From Edaphobacter flagellatus (GTDB lineage: Bacteria > Acidobacteriota > Terriglobia > Terriglobales > Acidobacteriaceae), in NCBI RefSeq assembly GCF_025264665.1, contig NZ_CP073697.1, forward strand, positions 3,162,001-3,226,000: a DNA stretch of 64,000 nt, given 5' to 3'. Positions 25,799 through 34,624 of the stretch are shown here, piece after piece. The first letter of the stretch is position 1. Every line of letters starts with the position of its first letter. Under the pieces are notes generated by a model. That model ran no database searches. It had not been told where the DNA came from and saw nothing but the letters and a program-made list of their open reading frames with translations. Made by a program: the position numbers and the translations under genes.

Positions 25799-26065
25799 TT
25801 AGCTTCGGATGAATGCGAGGATTTCTGCGTTGATCACATCGGCATGAGTGGTCATCAAGCCATGCGGATATACTGGATAGACCTTGAGCGTGCCATGCTT
25901 GAGCAGCTTGGCCTGTAGCAATGACGCATCCTTGTATAGGACCACCTGGTCATCGTCGCCCTGCAGCACGAGGGGCGGAACCGTGATCGCCTTCAGGTCG
26001 TCCGTCTGGTCTGTCTTAGAAAAAAGCCTTGATGCCCTCGTAATGGGCGAGGGGCTGCCCATCAT
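25799..26065 (-). pseudogene. C-terminal fragment of an alpha/beta hydrolase (non-heme chloroperoxidase-like)
   Basis: Only the last 70 or so residues of an alpha/beta hydrolase remain. VPPLVLQGDDDQVV gives the acid-bearing strand and VYPVYPHGLMTTHADVINAE the catalytic His region, as in chloroperoxidase-like esterases. The nucleophile elbow and oxyanion hole are missing, and the first residues (MMGSPSPITRA) do not belong to the family. The missing N-terminus lies towards the recombinase remnant at 26098, so the break is probably linked to that element. Confidence 0.7.
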
Positions 26066-26097
26066 TCCTTGACGCCACCATTTCTCAATGATTCCCT

Positions 26098-26620
26098 GTG
26101 AAGGCTCAAGCTCGGTCTGTTGAAACCGTAAAACGGACCCGTAGGCAAGTCGAGGAAGAACTGTGCTCGATTGGCAGCAAGCGCCTTACGGAAGTCATCG
26201 AACGAGGCAAGAACAAGGACAGATATGGATTGCCGCCATCCGACTCGGAGGCGTTCATCTTCCCTGGCCGGTTCGGTTCGTTCATGGCCCCGAGCAACTA
26301 TCGCAAGCGGGTTCTGCACAAGCTGGCTGAGGATCTCGGCTTACCGAAGCTCAACTTCCAGGTCATCCGTCGCACCATCGCGACGCTGGCCCAGAGGAAG
26401 GGCAAGGGATGTTCAGGGCGTGATGCAGCACACCCGTGTCGCAACCACGACCGACATCTATATGCAGGAGATTGCGGAGGGAGTACGCGCGACTGTCGAC
26501 TCCATCCACGACGAGCTCGAAAGGCACGATGAAGAAGCTGGCCGGCAAGGTAGGCCCGCAGACGGTAACGACAGCATCCGCGCTGGTGAATTAGCGGGGG
26601 CGAAAAATTGTTGGCGATGA
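26098..26620 (+). pseudogene. Tyrosine recombinase (integrase) remnant, frameshifted and 5'-truncated
   Basis: The C-terminal catalytic half of a phage-type integrase. One frame encodes EAFIFPGRFGSFMAPSNYRK and LNFQVIRRTIATLAQRKG, matching the box II Arg region. About 26400 the similarity moves to the next frame as DVQGVMQHTRVATTTDIYMQ, which carries the box II His/Arg region and the nucleophilic Tyr. The N-terminal arm- and core-binding domains and the first catalytic Arg are missing. With a frameshift plus truncation the element should be inactive. It lies about 120 bases from the 3' end of tRNA-Ala, the usual attachment site for such integrases. Confidence 0.75.
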
Positions 26621-26741
26621 ACTTGAAGCGCGACGCGCTTCAGAAGGGAGGCGAACGATGACCGGCACGCTTGAGCAACGCGGCAAATTGAAATTTGCTA
26701 CCAAACTGTTTTTGGGGAGTCCGCTATGTTGTTGAAATAAT

Positions 26742-26817
26742 TGGTGGACCTGATCGGGATCGAACCGATGACCTCTTCCATGCCATGGAAGCGCGCTCCC
26801 ATCTGCGCCACAGGCCC
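26742..26817 (-). tRNA. tRNA-Ala (anticodon GGC)
   Basis: Folded by eye on the minus strand, 76 bases with encoded CCA. The acceptor stem is GGGCCTG with CAGGTCC (one G-U), the D stem GCGC/GCGC, and the anticodon stem CTTCC/GGAAG around loop ATGGCAT, giving anticodon GGC (T33 present). The T stem ATCGG/CCGAT encloses TTCGATC, followed by discriminator A and CCA. It reads GCC codons. The integrase remnant lies on its 3' side. Confidence 0.93.
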
Positions 26818-27020
26818 ACTCTCAGGAAGGACTCTATCTATTTTCATGCACGATGGGCGATTCGTCAAACCTTTGGGAACATTGGCCAACCTACTGGTGT
26901 CTAAAGCAGATAGAGTGAAGCGAGCACTCGGCCGCCGGCGGCGTTGTTCCTCGCTTGCATTGTTGGTGATGCATGTTTGCCACAGGTAGCGCAAAAGTCG
27001 TAGTGTAGAGGTCACCCGGT

Positions 27021-27740
27021 ATGCAGGCGGGCACGTTCGTGGGAAATCTGGCCAGCGCGATAGGAATTACGACGGAAGAGGCAGCGCTCGTCGCCGATCT
27101 GAAGGCCGGCAGCGAGGAGGCCTTTGGCATCCTGATCGCGCAGTATCATCAGCCGCTCTACTCGCTGATTGCACGTAGCCTTACCGATCCTGGCGACGCT
27201 GCAGATATTACGCAGGAAGTCTTTATTAAGGTCTTTCGCAGTATTCGCGGATTTCACGGTGAATCCAGCCTGCGAACCTGGCTCTACCGCATTGCCTTAC
27301 ATGAAGCTTCGAATCAGCGGCGCTGGTGGTCGCGGCACAAAAAGCAGGAGCTTACGATCGATGCTCCTATGGACCGCTCAGCCTCCGATGACGGCGTTCC
27401 ATTGGCCGCTACGCTTGCCGATTCAGGCGTTTCTCCTTTTGACCATGCGGCTCAAGCCGAGTTGCGCCACCGGGTGGAGCTTGCACTTCGCCAGCTTCCC
27501 GAAGCATTCCGCACGGTCGTCGTGTTACGTGAGATCGAAGGATTCTCTTATGAAGAGATAGCCGAGATTCTGAACGTTCATATCGGTACCGTCAAATCGA
27601 GACTAACTCGCGGTCGCGCCGCGTTGCGTGCCTTGCTGATTTCTGAAATGGTCGCCGGAAATTCTGATACTTCCACAGCAACTGTCTCATCCAACCATAG
27701 GTCCGGGTCCTCGTTCGCCCCGGAGACGGTGACGCGATGA
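27021..27740 (+). CDS. ECF-type RNA polymerase sigma factor (RpoE-like)
   Basis: A 239-residue sigma factor. Region 2 spans about 30-105 with YHQPLYSLIARSLTDPGDAA, DITQEVFIKVFRSI and FHGESSLRTWLYRIALHEA (core binding and -10 recognition). Region 4 spans about 155-210 with LPEAFRTVVVLREIEGFSYE and EIAEILNVHIGTVKSRLTRG (-35 recognition helix-turn-helix). A 30-residue Ser/Thr-rich tail follows. The stop overlaps the start of the anti-sigma gene (ATGA), so the pair is translationally coupled. No anti-sigma-type promoter motif was identified upstream. Confidence 0.93.
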   Translation: MQAGTFVGNLASAIGITTEEAALVADLKAGSEEAFGILIAQYHQPLYSLIARSLTDPGDAADITQEVFIKVFRSIRGFHGESSLRTWLYRIALHEASNQRRWWSRHKKQELTIDAPMDRSASDDGVPLAATLADSGVSPFDHAAQAELRHRVELALRQLPEAFRTVVVLREIEGFSYEEIAEILNVHIGTVKSRLTRGRAALRALLISEMVAGNSDTSTATVSSNHRSGSSFAPETVTR

Positions 27741-28420
27741 TCTCCCCTGGCTGCAGCAAAATTCAGTCCTCCTTCTCGGCTTATCTGGATGGTGCCGTTG
27801 ACGGCAGACAGATGCAGTCCATTGCGCGACATCTGGAGACCTGTGAGAACTGCCGAAGTGAGTTTGAATCCCTCAAGCGGATGCAGCACTCGCTTGCTAT
27901 GCTTGGGCCGGCCAAAGCACCTGCAGATATGGGAATGCGTCTCCGCGTGGCTATCTCGCATGAGGTTGCAGAAGCTCGTTCGAGCTGGCGCGACAAGCTC
28001 GCGCTCAAATGGGAGAACGCGTTTCGTCCGTTGGTGGTTCAGGTCTCCGCGGGGCTGGCTAGCTCCGTCGCTCTAGTCGGCGGCATCATGCTTTTGCTGG
28101 GAGCAGTTGCAGCCCCTGCACCTGTGATGGCGAATGACGAGCCTCTGATGGGCGCGATGAGCACGCCGCGGTACCTTTATTCAGCCTCGCCTCGGCCCAT
28201 CGTCACGGGCAACGATACGGTGATTGTCGTCGATGCTCTGGTGAACGATCAGGGACGCGTTTATGACTACAAGATCGTCTCTGGTCCGGAAGATGCATCT
28301 GTGCGGTCACAGATCATCGATCAGTTGACGCTGAGTGTTTTCGAGCCTGCACGTGTCTTTGGTACCCCGGTACGCGGACGAGTCGTGCTCACCTACTCCG
28401 GAATCTCCGTTCGCGGATAG
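27737..28420 (+). CDS. Zinc-finger anti-sigma factor with membrane anchor and TonB-like C-terminal domain
   Basis: A 227-residue partner of the sigma factor. The N-terminal anti-sigma zinc finger has IARHLETCENCRSEFE, giving the H-x3-C-x2-C pattern. A membrane segment lies at about 100-130 (LASSVALVGGIMLLLGAVAA). The periplasmic part, with VIVVDALVNDQGRVYDYKIV and RGRVVLTYSGI, resembles a TonB C-terminal-like fold that may sense an envelope signal. A cytoplasmic domain that traps the sigma and releases it on a signal is the expected mechanism. Confidence 0.85.
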   Translation: MISPGCSKIQSSFSAYLDGAVDGRQMQSIARHLETCENCRSEFESLKRMQHSLAMLGPAKAPADMGMRLRVAISHEVAEARSSWRDKLALKWENAFRPLVVQVSAGLASSVALVGGIMLLLGAVAAPAPVMANDEPLMGAMSTPRYLYSASPRPIVTGNDTVIVVDALVNDQGRVYDYKIVSGPEDASVRSQIIDQLTLSVFEPARVFGTPVRGRVVLTYSGISVRG

Positions 28421-28427
28421 TGCTTTT

Positions 28428-30128
28428 TTATCGTGCTTTCTTTGCGGGCGCAGATGTCTGTGCCTGCCGTGCAGCCGTGTCATGCCATAGCTGCGGCTCA
28501 CCCCACGCGTGAGATGAAGTGAGGTCAACCCGGAAAGGACCGGATGCATGACCAGTCCCAGCCGCTTCGATCAGATCTCCAGCTGTCGCGGGGAAGGCAT
28601 GCGCCAACTGGCTTAGCCGATCCTCTGTTGCCGTCCCCTGCAGGCGCAACGTGTATGCCGTTGGATTGAGTTGACCTGTGAGAACGCCTGCGTCGTGTCC
28701 ACCCAACTGAAGGCCAGTTATTGAAAGCGCGAATCCATCCTGAGCTGGCGTAGGAGCAGAAACATTGCGCCGATGCCGCGTATCGGGAATGGTCGTCTGC
28801 GGCGTCTGCAGCAGGACATCTCCCGAGACAAGGGAGGCTGCTCCTGTCTCCGTAGTTGTCAGGCCAGCGTCGTGAAGCGTCAGTTTACCTGTCCAATGAT
28901 GTGTCGCCGCACCATCGTACGTCAGGCTGCCAACCAGGTTCCCCGTCGCCTCGACGCCATCGGCGATACCCGGCGTAACAACCCGCGCCCAGTTCAACAA
29001 GGTTGCTGCAGGAATACCGGATGTCCCGATCTGAACGGAGGCATCTTCCAATCGCCGGATGTTCGGAACCTCCCCAGTCAGAGCCATCGTCGGACCATTT
29101 CCATTCGGCGGCCAGGAACAGCGCACATCCTGAAAGCTGTGGAAGATCGCGGTGGCCGTCGCAAAGCACTCAACCTCTGCGGAGAGCGGTTGTTGCGGCA
29201 CGAAGTCTGCCCGGCGCGCGCCAATCAGATGCAGGCGGCTGGTGACGGCACTTTCGCCCACCGTGCCGCGAATGTTGGCAGAGAGCACCAGGTTACCGCG
29301 CCATCCCGCGTCATGGCCCGTGAGTACGCGACTGGCCTCGCCTAACGGAGCATCGCGCCACTGTCCTTCAAGATTGATCGGAATGCCTGCCAGCGTCTCA
29401 CCACGTCCCAGCGTTGTCTCCATCTCAATCGTTCCGGTGTCCGAGGCGTTCGAATCCGTGCGTGAGGGTTTGGCACGCAGCCGCAGCCTCCACTGATTTG
29501 GATCCGGCGACCAGAGCGCGAACTGCGATTCGATCAGCGAGAACGGTTTCTTCTCCTGCTGCTCCTTGAAGTTGATGCGGGCTCCGGTTGCTTCAATGTA
29601 TGGGAAGCGTGGTGCCGGACCGGCCTTCGCCTGCGCGGTGGGAGCTGTATCGATGTGTGAGGCCTGGAGCAGAATTCCCTCGATGTTCCACTTGCCCGCA
29701 GCCGAGGAGACCAGATTCACGCTTGGCTCCGTAAAGCTGATCGTCGAAAACTCAACGCGTCGGCGCCACAGCGACGAGAGCCGTACCGTCGCATGAACCT
29801 TATTGGCGCGGATGATCGGCTCGTAACCGAATGCCGGATCTTCATCCACCACCAGATTCTCGATATCAAACCCCGGCAGCGGAAGCAGGCTGATAGAGAC
29901 GCGATCCAGATGCACCGGCCTGCCTAGGCTGCCGCTGATGCTCGTTACAATCCGCCGCTGATACCGGCTGATGTTGATGAGCGGAGGAAGCAGCACAAGG
30001 CTCAGGGCGACGGCGATCGTCGCACAGATCAGCCCGAAGCGACGCAGATGACTTCGCGAGCCTCTGCGCTGCCTGAGGGTGTCATTGTCCTTATGAGTCT
30101 CTGCGTCAGTGGGATCGATCTGCTGCAT
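28428..30128 (-). CDS. AsmA family protein
   Basis: A 566-residue envelope protein with an N-terminal membrane anchor (about 30-52: LICATIAVALSLVLLPPLIN). It is followed by AsmA hallmarks: SGSLGRPVHLDRVSISLLP, GFDIENLVVDEDPAFG and VEFSTISFTEPSVNLV, then a long periplasmic beta-rich region with Gly/Thr-rich strands. AsmA proteins form lipid-transfer-like or outer-membrane-assembly-related bridges. It is the last gene of a minus-strand run of rnc, two lepB genes and asmA, 33 bases after the preceding stop. Confidence 0.85.
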   Translation of the reverse strand: MQQIDPTDAETHKDNDTLRQRRGSRSHLRRFGLICATIAVALSLVLLPPLINISRYQRRIVTSISGSLGRPVHLDRVSISLLPLPGFDIENLVVDEDPAFGYEPIIRANKVHATVRLSSLWRRRVEFSTISFTEPSVNLVSSAAGKWNIEGILLQASHIDTAPTAQAKAGPAPRFPYIEATGARINFKEQQEKKPFSLIESQFALWSPDPNQWRLRLRAKPSRTDSNASDTGTIEMETTLGRGETLAGIPINLEGQWRDAPLGEASRVLTGHDAGWRGNLVLSANIRGTVGESAVTSRLHLIGARRADFVPQQPLSAEVECFATATAIFHSFQDVRCSWPPNGNGPTMALTGEVPNIRRLEDASVQIGTSGIPAATLLNWARVVTPGIADGVEATGNLVGSLTYDGAATHHWTGKLTLHDAGLTTTETGAASLVSGDVLLQTPQTTIPDTRHRRNVSAPTPAQDGFALSITGLQLGGHDAGVLTGQLNPTAYTLRLQGTATEDRLSQLAHAFPATAGDLIEAAGTGHASGPFRVDLTSSHAWGEPQLWHDTAARQAQTSAPAKKAR

Positions 30129-30161
30129 CGTTATTCGATTCGGAAAATCTGGAATGCTTCG

Positions 30162-30968
30162 TTACCGGACGACATGGAAGGTACGCTTCCAGCGCGTCTC
30201 GTCGAAGATATGAATCAGAATGTGGCTCATAAATGCCAGCCGCTCTCCGATCGTCTGCTTGTTGATCTGGTCGGCAGGTGTCTCAAACGACCAGTAGACA
30301 AACATGGGTCGCCCAACGATATTCTCCCGCGGCACAAAGCCCCAGAAGCGTCCGTCCAGCGAGTCGGGCCGGTTGTCCCCCATCGCAAAGATCTTGCCCG
30401 GTGGGACGACCAGGTCATCGCCCTGAATGTGTGTTGGCAGCTCGTATTGCCAGCTCGCCGTTACCTGATACATCGGGTCCGGCGGAATGCTGGGGAAGTC
30501 GTCACGGTATGGCTGATACTCATGCTGCGGATTGCCGTCGGAGGCGGGCATCGCAGCGTAAGGCTCGTTTTGCGCGACTCCATTCAGGTACACAACACCG
30601 TTCCTCAGATGAATGCGATCGCCGGGAATACCGATGGCGCGCTTCACGAGGAAGAGGTCCGGTTCGCCCGGCTTCAGGAAGACGATGATGTCGCCGCGGC
30701 GAACGTCCCGGTAAAAGGTGAAGGGAGCCCATTTCGCAGGAGGAGCCAGCGAGACGCGATCGACCAGCACGTGATCGCCGATCAGCAGCGTCTTCACCAT
30801 CGAGGCCGAAGGAATCTCGAAGTTCTGGAAGATGAACGTCATCACGAACAGCCCGACAGCAAGCACACTGGCGATCGACGCCAGCGACTCCAGCGGAGTC
30901 TCCTGATGCTCTGTCTTTTCTGGCTGTACGGAAGCTTCTTCGTTCTGAACCGTTTCCATCGTCTTCAT
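30162..30968 (-). CDS. lepB: Signal peptidase I (first of two tandem copies)
   Basis: A 268-residue type I signal peptidase with one N-terminal membrane helix (about 35-55: LASIASVLAVGLFVMTFIFQ). The catalytic Ser is in IPSASMVKTLLIGDHVLVDR (normally SGSMxPTL, so this copy is variant) and the general-base Lys in LFLVKRAIGIPGDRI. The box E MGDNRPDSLDGRFWGFVP is intact. It removes signal peptides of secreted proteins at the outer face of the inner membrane. I use the ATG ending at 30968 with GGAGAG upstream. It lies 77 bases after the second lepB. Confidence 0.92.
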   Translation of the reverse strand: MKTMETVQNEEASVQPEKTEHQETPLESLASIASVLAVGLFVMTFIFQNFEIPSASMVKTLLIGDHVLVDRVSLAPPAKWAPFTFYRDVRRGDIIVFLKPGEPDLFLVKRAIGIPGDRIHLRNGVVYLNGVAQNEPYAAMPASDGNPQHEYQPYRDDFPSIPPDPMYQVTASWQYELPTHIQGDDLVVPPGKIFAMGDNRPDSLDGRFWGFVPRENIVGRPMFVYWSFETPADQINKQTIGERLAFMSHILIHIFDETRWKRTFHVVR

Positions 30969-31045
30969 CGATACATCTCTCCGCAAACTGCCTCTTGTCA
31001 GTGTAGCGCTGAAGCCTCAGGGTTTCCCGGAAAACCGTCGGCGCT

Positions 31046-31867
31046 TCACCGGATGACGCGCAGAATCCTGTCCCAGCGGGCAAAACCGAACAATCCCGTC
31101 GCCAACTCTCCGCTGCGGGGAAGGGCTGCCGCAACGCGGGTATCGTCGGCGTTCTGTCGCAAAGAAAAGTAGATCAGCAATGGCTTGCCGACGATGTTTT
31201 CCTCGGGTACAAATCCCCAGTAACGGCTGTCCTCGCTGTCGTTGCGGTTGTCGCCAAGCACGAAATAATCTCCCGTCGGCACGATCAGCTCGCCATTGTC
31301 GACCAGTCGCCGCATTCGCACCCACCAGCGTGAGTCGATCTCCGGATCGGCACTCTCCAGCCTCGGGAAGTTGTCGCGGAAGTTGTCCGGAGCCGAAGGC
31401 CTGTACACCGCGTATGGCTCGTCGATATTGCGGCCGTTGATCAGCACATGGCCGCCGCGCAGACGAACGTGATCGCCGGGAACGCCGACGACACGCTTGA
31501 CCAGATGTATCGACGGATCGACCGGATAATGGAAGATGACGATGTCGCCGCGATGGATTCGTGTCGCAGGCAGCAGCGGGCTGGAGTCAGCTACCTGCTT
31601 GTCTACCAGTAGAAAGTCGCCGATCAGCAGTGTCGGCTCCATGGAGCCTGAGGGAATGCGAAACGGCTGCACAGCAAATGTGACGATAAAGACCGCGACG
31701 ACGATGATGCTGGTCAGCGATTGAACGGCGGGCAGAAATCCGTGCCGCTGGTGAAAGTGTGGAATCGTTTTGGGCGCGGTAGATGGCGTAATTTGCGTGG
31801 AGGCGGGCGGAGCAGTGTCCTGTGACGGCGCGGTGACGATCTCCGGGCTGGTCACAGGTCCACTCAT
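31046..31867 (-). CDS. lepB: Signal peptidase I (second tandem copy)
   Basis: A 273-residue type I signal peptidase. After a Thr/Pro-rich cytoplasmic N-terminus and one membrane helix (about 50-68), the canonical Ser motif IPSGSMEPTLLIGDFLLVDK and Lys motif IHLVKRVVGVPGDHV are both present, with LGDNRNDSEDSRYWGFVP. The start overlaps the rnc stop (ATGA). This copy is closer to the consensus than the downstream one. Two divergent paralogues in one operon suggest that substrate preferences are divided between them. Confidence 0.94.
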   Translation of the reverse strand: MSGPVTSPEIVTAPSQDTAPPASTQITPSTAPKTIPHFHQRHGFLPAVQSLTSIIVVAVFIVTFAVQPFRIPSGSMEPTLLIGDFLLVDKQVADSSPLLPATRIHRGDIVIFHYPVDPSIHLVKRVVGVPGDHVRLRGGHVLINGRNIDEPYAVYRPSAPDNFRDNFPRLESADPEIDSRWWVRMRRLVDNGELIVPTGDYFVLGDNRNDSEDSRYWGFVPEENIVGKPLLIYFSLRQNADDTRVAAALPRSGELATGLFGFARWDRILRVIR

Positions 31868-32712
31868 CGTGCTGCTCCCATAGCGGCCATCTTGCGTGGA
31901 GCCGCGGGCGGTGTCTCGCCGTGGCTCTGTTTCTCAGAACGCGATTCGGACAGCAAACGTTCCACGGCGATTCTAGCTGCTTGCTGCTGTGCCTGTTTCT
32001 TGGTTGTCCCTTCCGATTCGCCAAGAGCACGGGTACCTCCCTCGCCGTCCGGGATGCGGACCTCGACGCGGAAGAGCTTCTGGTGGTCCGGGCCTGTCTG
32101 CGCCTTGAGCACATACTGGGGCTGTCCGGCTCCAAGCGCTTGCAGATGCTCCTGCAGGGCCGACTTGTGGTCGCCAATGGCACCGCTGAAGGTGTTTCCC
32201 GAACGCAGGGCTCCGTGCAGCTCCGGCAGCGAAGGCTCGATGATGTAGCGCTCGATAAAACTCCGCGCTGCTTCCAGTCCTCCGTCGAGATAAAGAGCTG
32301 CAATGACGGCCTCGAGGGCATTGGCCAGCAGGGCAGGTTTCTGGCGTCCACCGCTTTGTTCTTCGCCGCGTCCCAGGCGAAGCAGCTTGCCGAGGCCGAT
32401 TCGTCCGGCGACTGCGCCGAGATGACGGCGGCTGACGAGCGAGGCGCGCAATCGCGTCAGCTCTCCTTCGCGGGAGTTTGGAAACTGTTTGAAGAGGCTT
32501 TCTGCAACGGCCAGGCCCAGTACAGCGTCGCCGACGAACTCCAGTTGTTCATTGTCGGCGGTTGGATCGGGCAAGCTTTCGGGCCCACTTTCATAGGCGA
32601 GAGAGCGATGGGTCAAGGCCCACTTCAGCAGCTCGGGGCGATTAAATTCATGGTCAAAGAGAGCCGGGGTCTCGCTTGTCTGCTTGCGTGCGGACTTTTT
32701 TCGGCTGGTCAT
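31864..32712 (-). CDS. rnc: Ribonuclease III
   Basis: A 282-residue double-strand-specific endoribonuclease for rRNA and mRNA processing. The RNase III signature is NEQLEFVGDAVLGLAVAE (consensus NERLEFLGD), with the catalytic Glu/Asp. The helical nuclease domain is at about 20-160, and a double-stranded RNA-binding domain (HKSALQEHLQALGAGQPQYV, GEGGTRALGESEGTTKKQA) is at about 170-245. A basic, low-complexity tail of about 30 residues extends the end. It is coupled to lepB; the rnc-lepB association is classical in bacteria. Confidence 0.95.
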   Translation of the reverse strand: MTSRKKSARKQTSETPALFDHEFNRPELLKWALTHRSLAYESGPESLPDPTADNEQLEFVGDAVLGLAVAESLFKQFPNSREGELTRLRASLVSRRHLGAVAGRIGLGKLLRLGRGEEQSGGRQKPALLANALEAVIAALYLDGGLEAARSFIERYIIEPSLPELHGALRSGNTFSGAIGDHKSALQEHLQALGAGQPQYVLKAQTGPDHQKLFRVEVRIPDGEGGTRALGESEGTTKKQAQQQAARIAVERLLSESRSEKQSHGETPPAAPRKMAAMGAAR

Positions 32713-32776
32713 GCAGGCCCTCCCGGCTTACTCTACCGGACATACTTATTGGACGCTCGTTGAGGTAGTTAGAGTC

Positions 32777-34624
32777 TCAACGTTGCGGTGACGGACGGTA
32801 AGCCTCCTTTTCGGCTTTGCCTCGGGGGTCCAGAGGCTCATCGTCCTCGTTTGGTTGCGTTCTCTTCGGCAGAAGGAAAGGTTCTTTCAAGCCCTTTTCA
32901 GCGGCATCGCGGGTATCCGGCTGTGCATCGCGAACGGCCAGCGCTGCCTTGTACTCGGCTATGGCCTTCGGGCGTTCCGGATGCTCCTGATCCGGGTTGT
33001 CCGGGTTGCGGGCGATGTCGTAAAGGCGGCCAAGATAGATGTGGGTCCAGGCCAGCGTGCGGGGATCTTTGGTCAGTGTCAGCGTTTTGTTCAGGTGCTC
33101 CATCGCTGCGTTGGGATCGCCGTGGATGAGCTCGATTCGTCCTGCGAGATAGTTCGCCCGCGCATCATTGGGGTTGGCCTTGAGCGCGTCGTCGGCCATC
33201 TCTTCTGCACCGGCGGTGTCGCCCTTCATCAGCTTCATCTCCGCCAGGTCCATGCCTTTCAACTGGCGCGGAGCGCGCTTGACGAAGTCGTTGCTGCCTT
33301 CGGGAAGGAAGGCGATCTGGCGGGCTGCGTGAACCTCGCGGTCCACATCCATGCCATAGACCATCTCGGCAATGTCTTCGCGGAGACTCACGCCGTCCCT
33401 TTCCATCTGCCCGAGTTTGTCGTAAAAGTACCCGGCAAGAACATACCCTTGCCGCATGTTGAGATCAACCTGTTTCTTGCGGACGACCTCGGCTTCCTTC
33501 TCCCATGCTGCGACATTGGCGTCGTAGGCAATCATGTCGGCGCGCTGCCTGATCTGCGTGGGGCGCTGTGGCTTCGGGACACCGACGTCCATGGTGTGGG
33601 CTTCGATGGCCTTGATGAGGCATTCGGTGATCAGAGCGGCGACGTCGGACTTGTAGTTGAAGTCCAGCGGAGCGTCCTGCACGGTCTTGAGGAGAGGCAG
33701 CAGCCTGTCCATCGCGCTGGCTCGTGCGTAGACCAGCGGCTCGACCATGTAGTGCAGATAGGTATGGCGAATCTGGTCCATGTGGACCTGACCGAGCGGC
33801 GAGCCGGAGGGCGAGACGACGACGATGTAGTCGTTTCCGTAGATGCGCGCGTTGGTGGTCGCTGGCGCGAGCATCGGCTCCAACAGCACCATGAAGCGGC
33901 GTCCGTCGTAGCTGGAAACGGGCATCTTCAGGTAGATGTTTGTGTTGAGGATCGCTTTGGTCATCGGGTCGTGAACCAGCTTGACCAGATCCTCATAATC
34001 GTTGCGGTGCGTGATCCAGAGAGCGTGCAGGTTGACGTCTTCGGAGAAGCTGCGCAGCAGCGGCAGGATGTTGACGACCTGCGTTGCGTCGGGAGGAAGC
34101 TCGGTTTCTCCGGCCGAAGGGGTGAGCTGCGGCGGCGGATTGAGATAGAGCGAGAGCGAGATGTACTGCGCGATGTTTTGTCCCGGATCGTTGAGCGTGT
34201 GGTCGCGAATGTAGGCGCAGAGCGCATCGCGGTGATCGCGAGCGGCTGCGCTGCCTGAGGCGAGCGCCTGAGTGATCTCGTCGCGGACCTGCTTGCGGAT
34301 CGGAGCGGAGGCCTCGAGGTCCGAGTCGTAACCGCAGGCGTTAAGCGCGGTGGCGAGATCGAAGAGCGATTCGCTGGTTTCGAGCGTGACGGCAGAGCCG
34401 GTTGCTTCGGGCTGGCTGATGCGCGGCCTCGCAGGCATCGGCTGACGATCGGTGTCGTCGGCTGGCGAGGACATGCTGCTTGAGCTGGAGCTACTGCTGG
34501 AACTGGAGGGTTTCTGCTGCGCGGAGGCGAAGGAGCTGAGAAGCAGCGCAGCCGCCAGAAGCAGTCCTGAGGTCAACGATTTGCTGGTACAAAGCACAGG
34601 CACGATACTGTTCGACGCTTTCAA
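32777..34624 (-). CDS. Exported TPR protein with poly-Ser linker
   Basis: A 615-residue protein with a signal peptide (about residues 10-36, ending SSFASAQQ) followed directly by a run of 11 Ser. The middle (about 75-350) is globular and contains QVHMDQIRHTYLHYMVEPLV, where an HTYLH pattern resembles a metalloprotease His pair but lacks the Glu. The C-terminal part (about 450-560) has tetratricopeptide repeats (MKGDTAGAEEMADDALKANP, LAGRIELIHGDPNAAMEHL). I read the start as TTG ending at 34624; the ribosome site is weak and the start is uncertain. Function unknown; probably periplasmic. Confidence 0.75.
   Translation of the reverse strand: MKASNSIVPVLCTSKSLTSGLLLAAALLLSSFASAQQKPSSSSSSSSSSSMSSPADDTDRQPMPARPRISQPEATGSAVTLETSESLFDLATALNACGYDSDLEASAPIRKQVRDEITQALASGSAAARDHRDALCAYIRDHTLNDPGQNIAQYISLSLYLNPPPQLTPSAGETELPPDATQVVNILPLLRSFSEDVNLHALWITHRNDYEDLVKLVHDPMTKAILNTNIYLKMPVSSYDGRRFMVLLEPMLAPATTNARIYGNDYIVVVSPSGSPLGQVHMDQIRHTYLHYMVEPLVYARASAMDRLLPLLKTVQDAPLDFNYKSDVAALITECLIKAIEAHTMDVGVPKPQRPTQIRQRADMIAYDANVAAWEKEAEVVRKKQVDLNMRQGYVLAGYFYDKLGQMERDGVSLREDIAEMVYGMDVDREVHAARQIAFLPEGSNDFVKRAPRQLKGMDLAEMKLMKGDTAGAEEMADDALKANPNDARANYLAGRIELIHGDPNAAMEHLNKTLTLTKDPRTLAWTHIYLGRLYDIARNPDNPDQEHPERPKAIAEYKAALAVRDAQPDTRDAAEKGLKEPFLLPKRTQPNEDDEPLDPRGKAEKEAYRPSPQR

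Noticed and set aside
25575..25802. 75-codon plus-strand frame over the hairpins
   Set aside because: It covers the two strong hairpins and has no ribosome site, so it is probably non-coding.
26098..26620. Functional integrase of a live mobile element
   Set aside because: The frame breaks near 26400 and the N-terminal half is missing, so activity is unlikely.
32855..34258. 467-codon plus-strand frame
   Set aside because: It lies antisense to the TPR gene, has no ribosome site, and its residues look low-complexity from codon-strand symmetry in GC-rich DNA.
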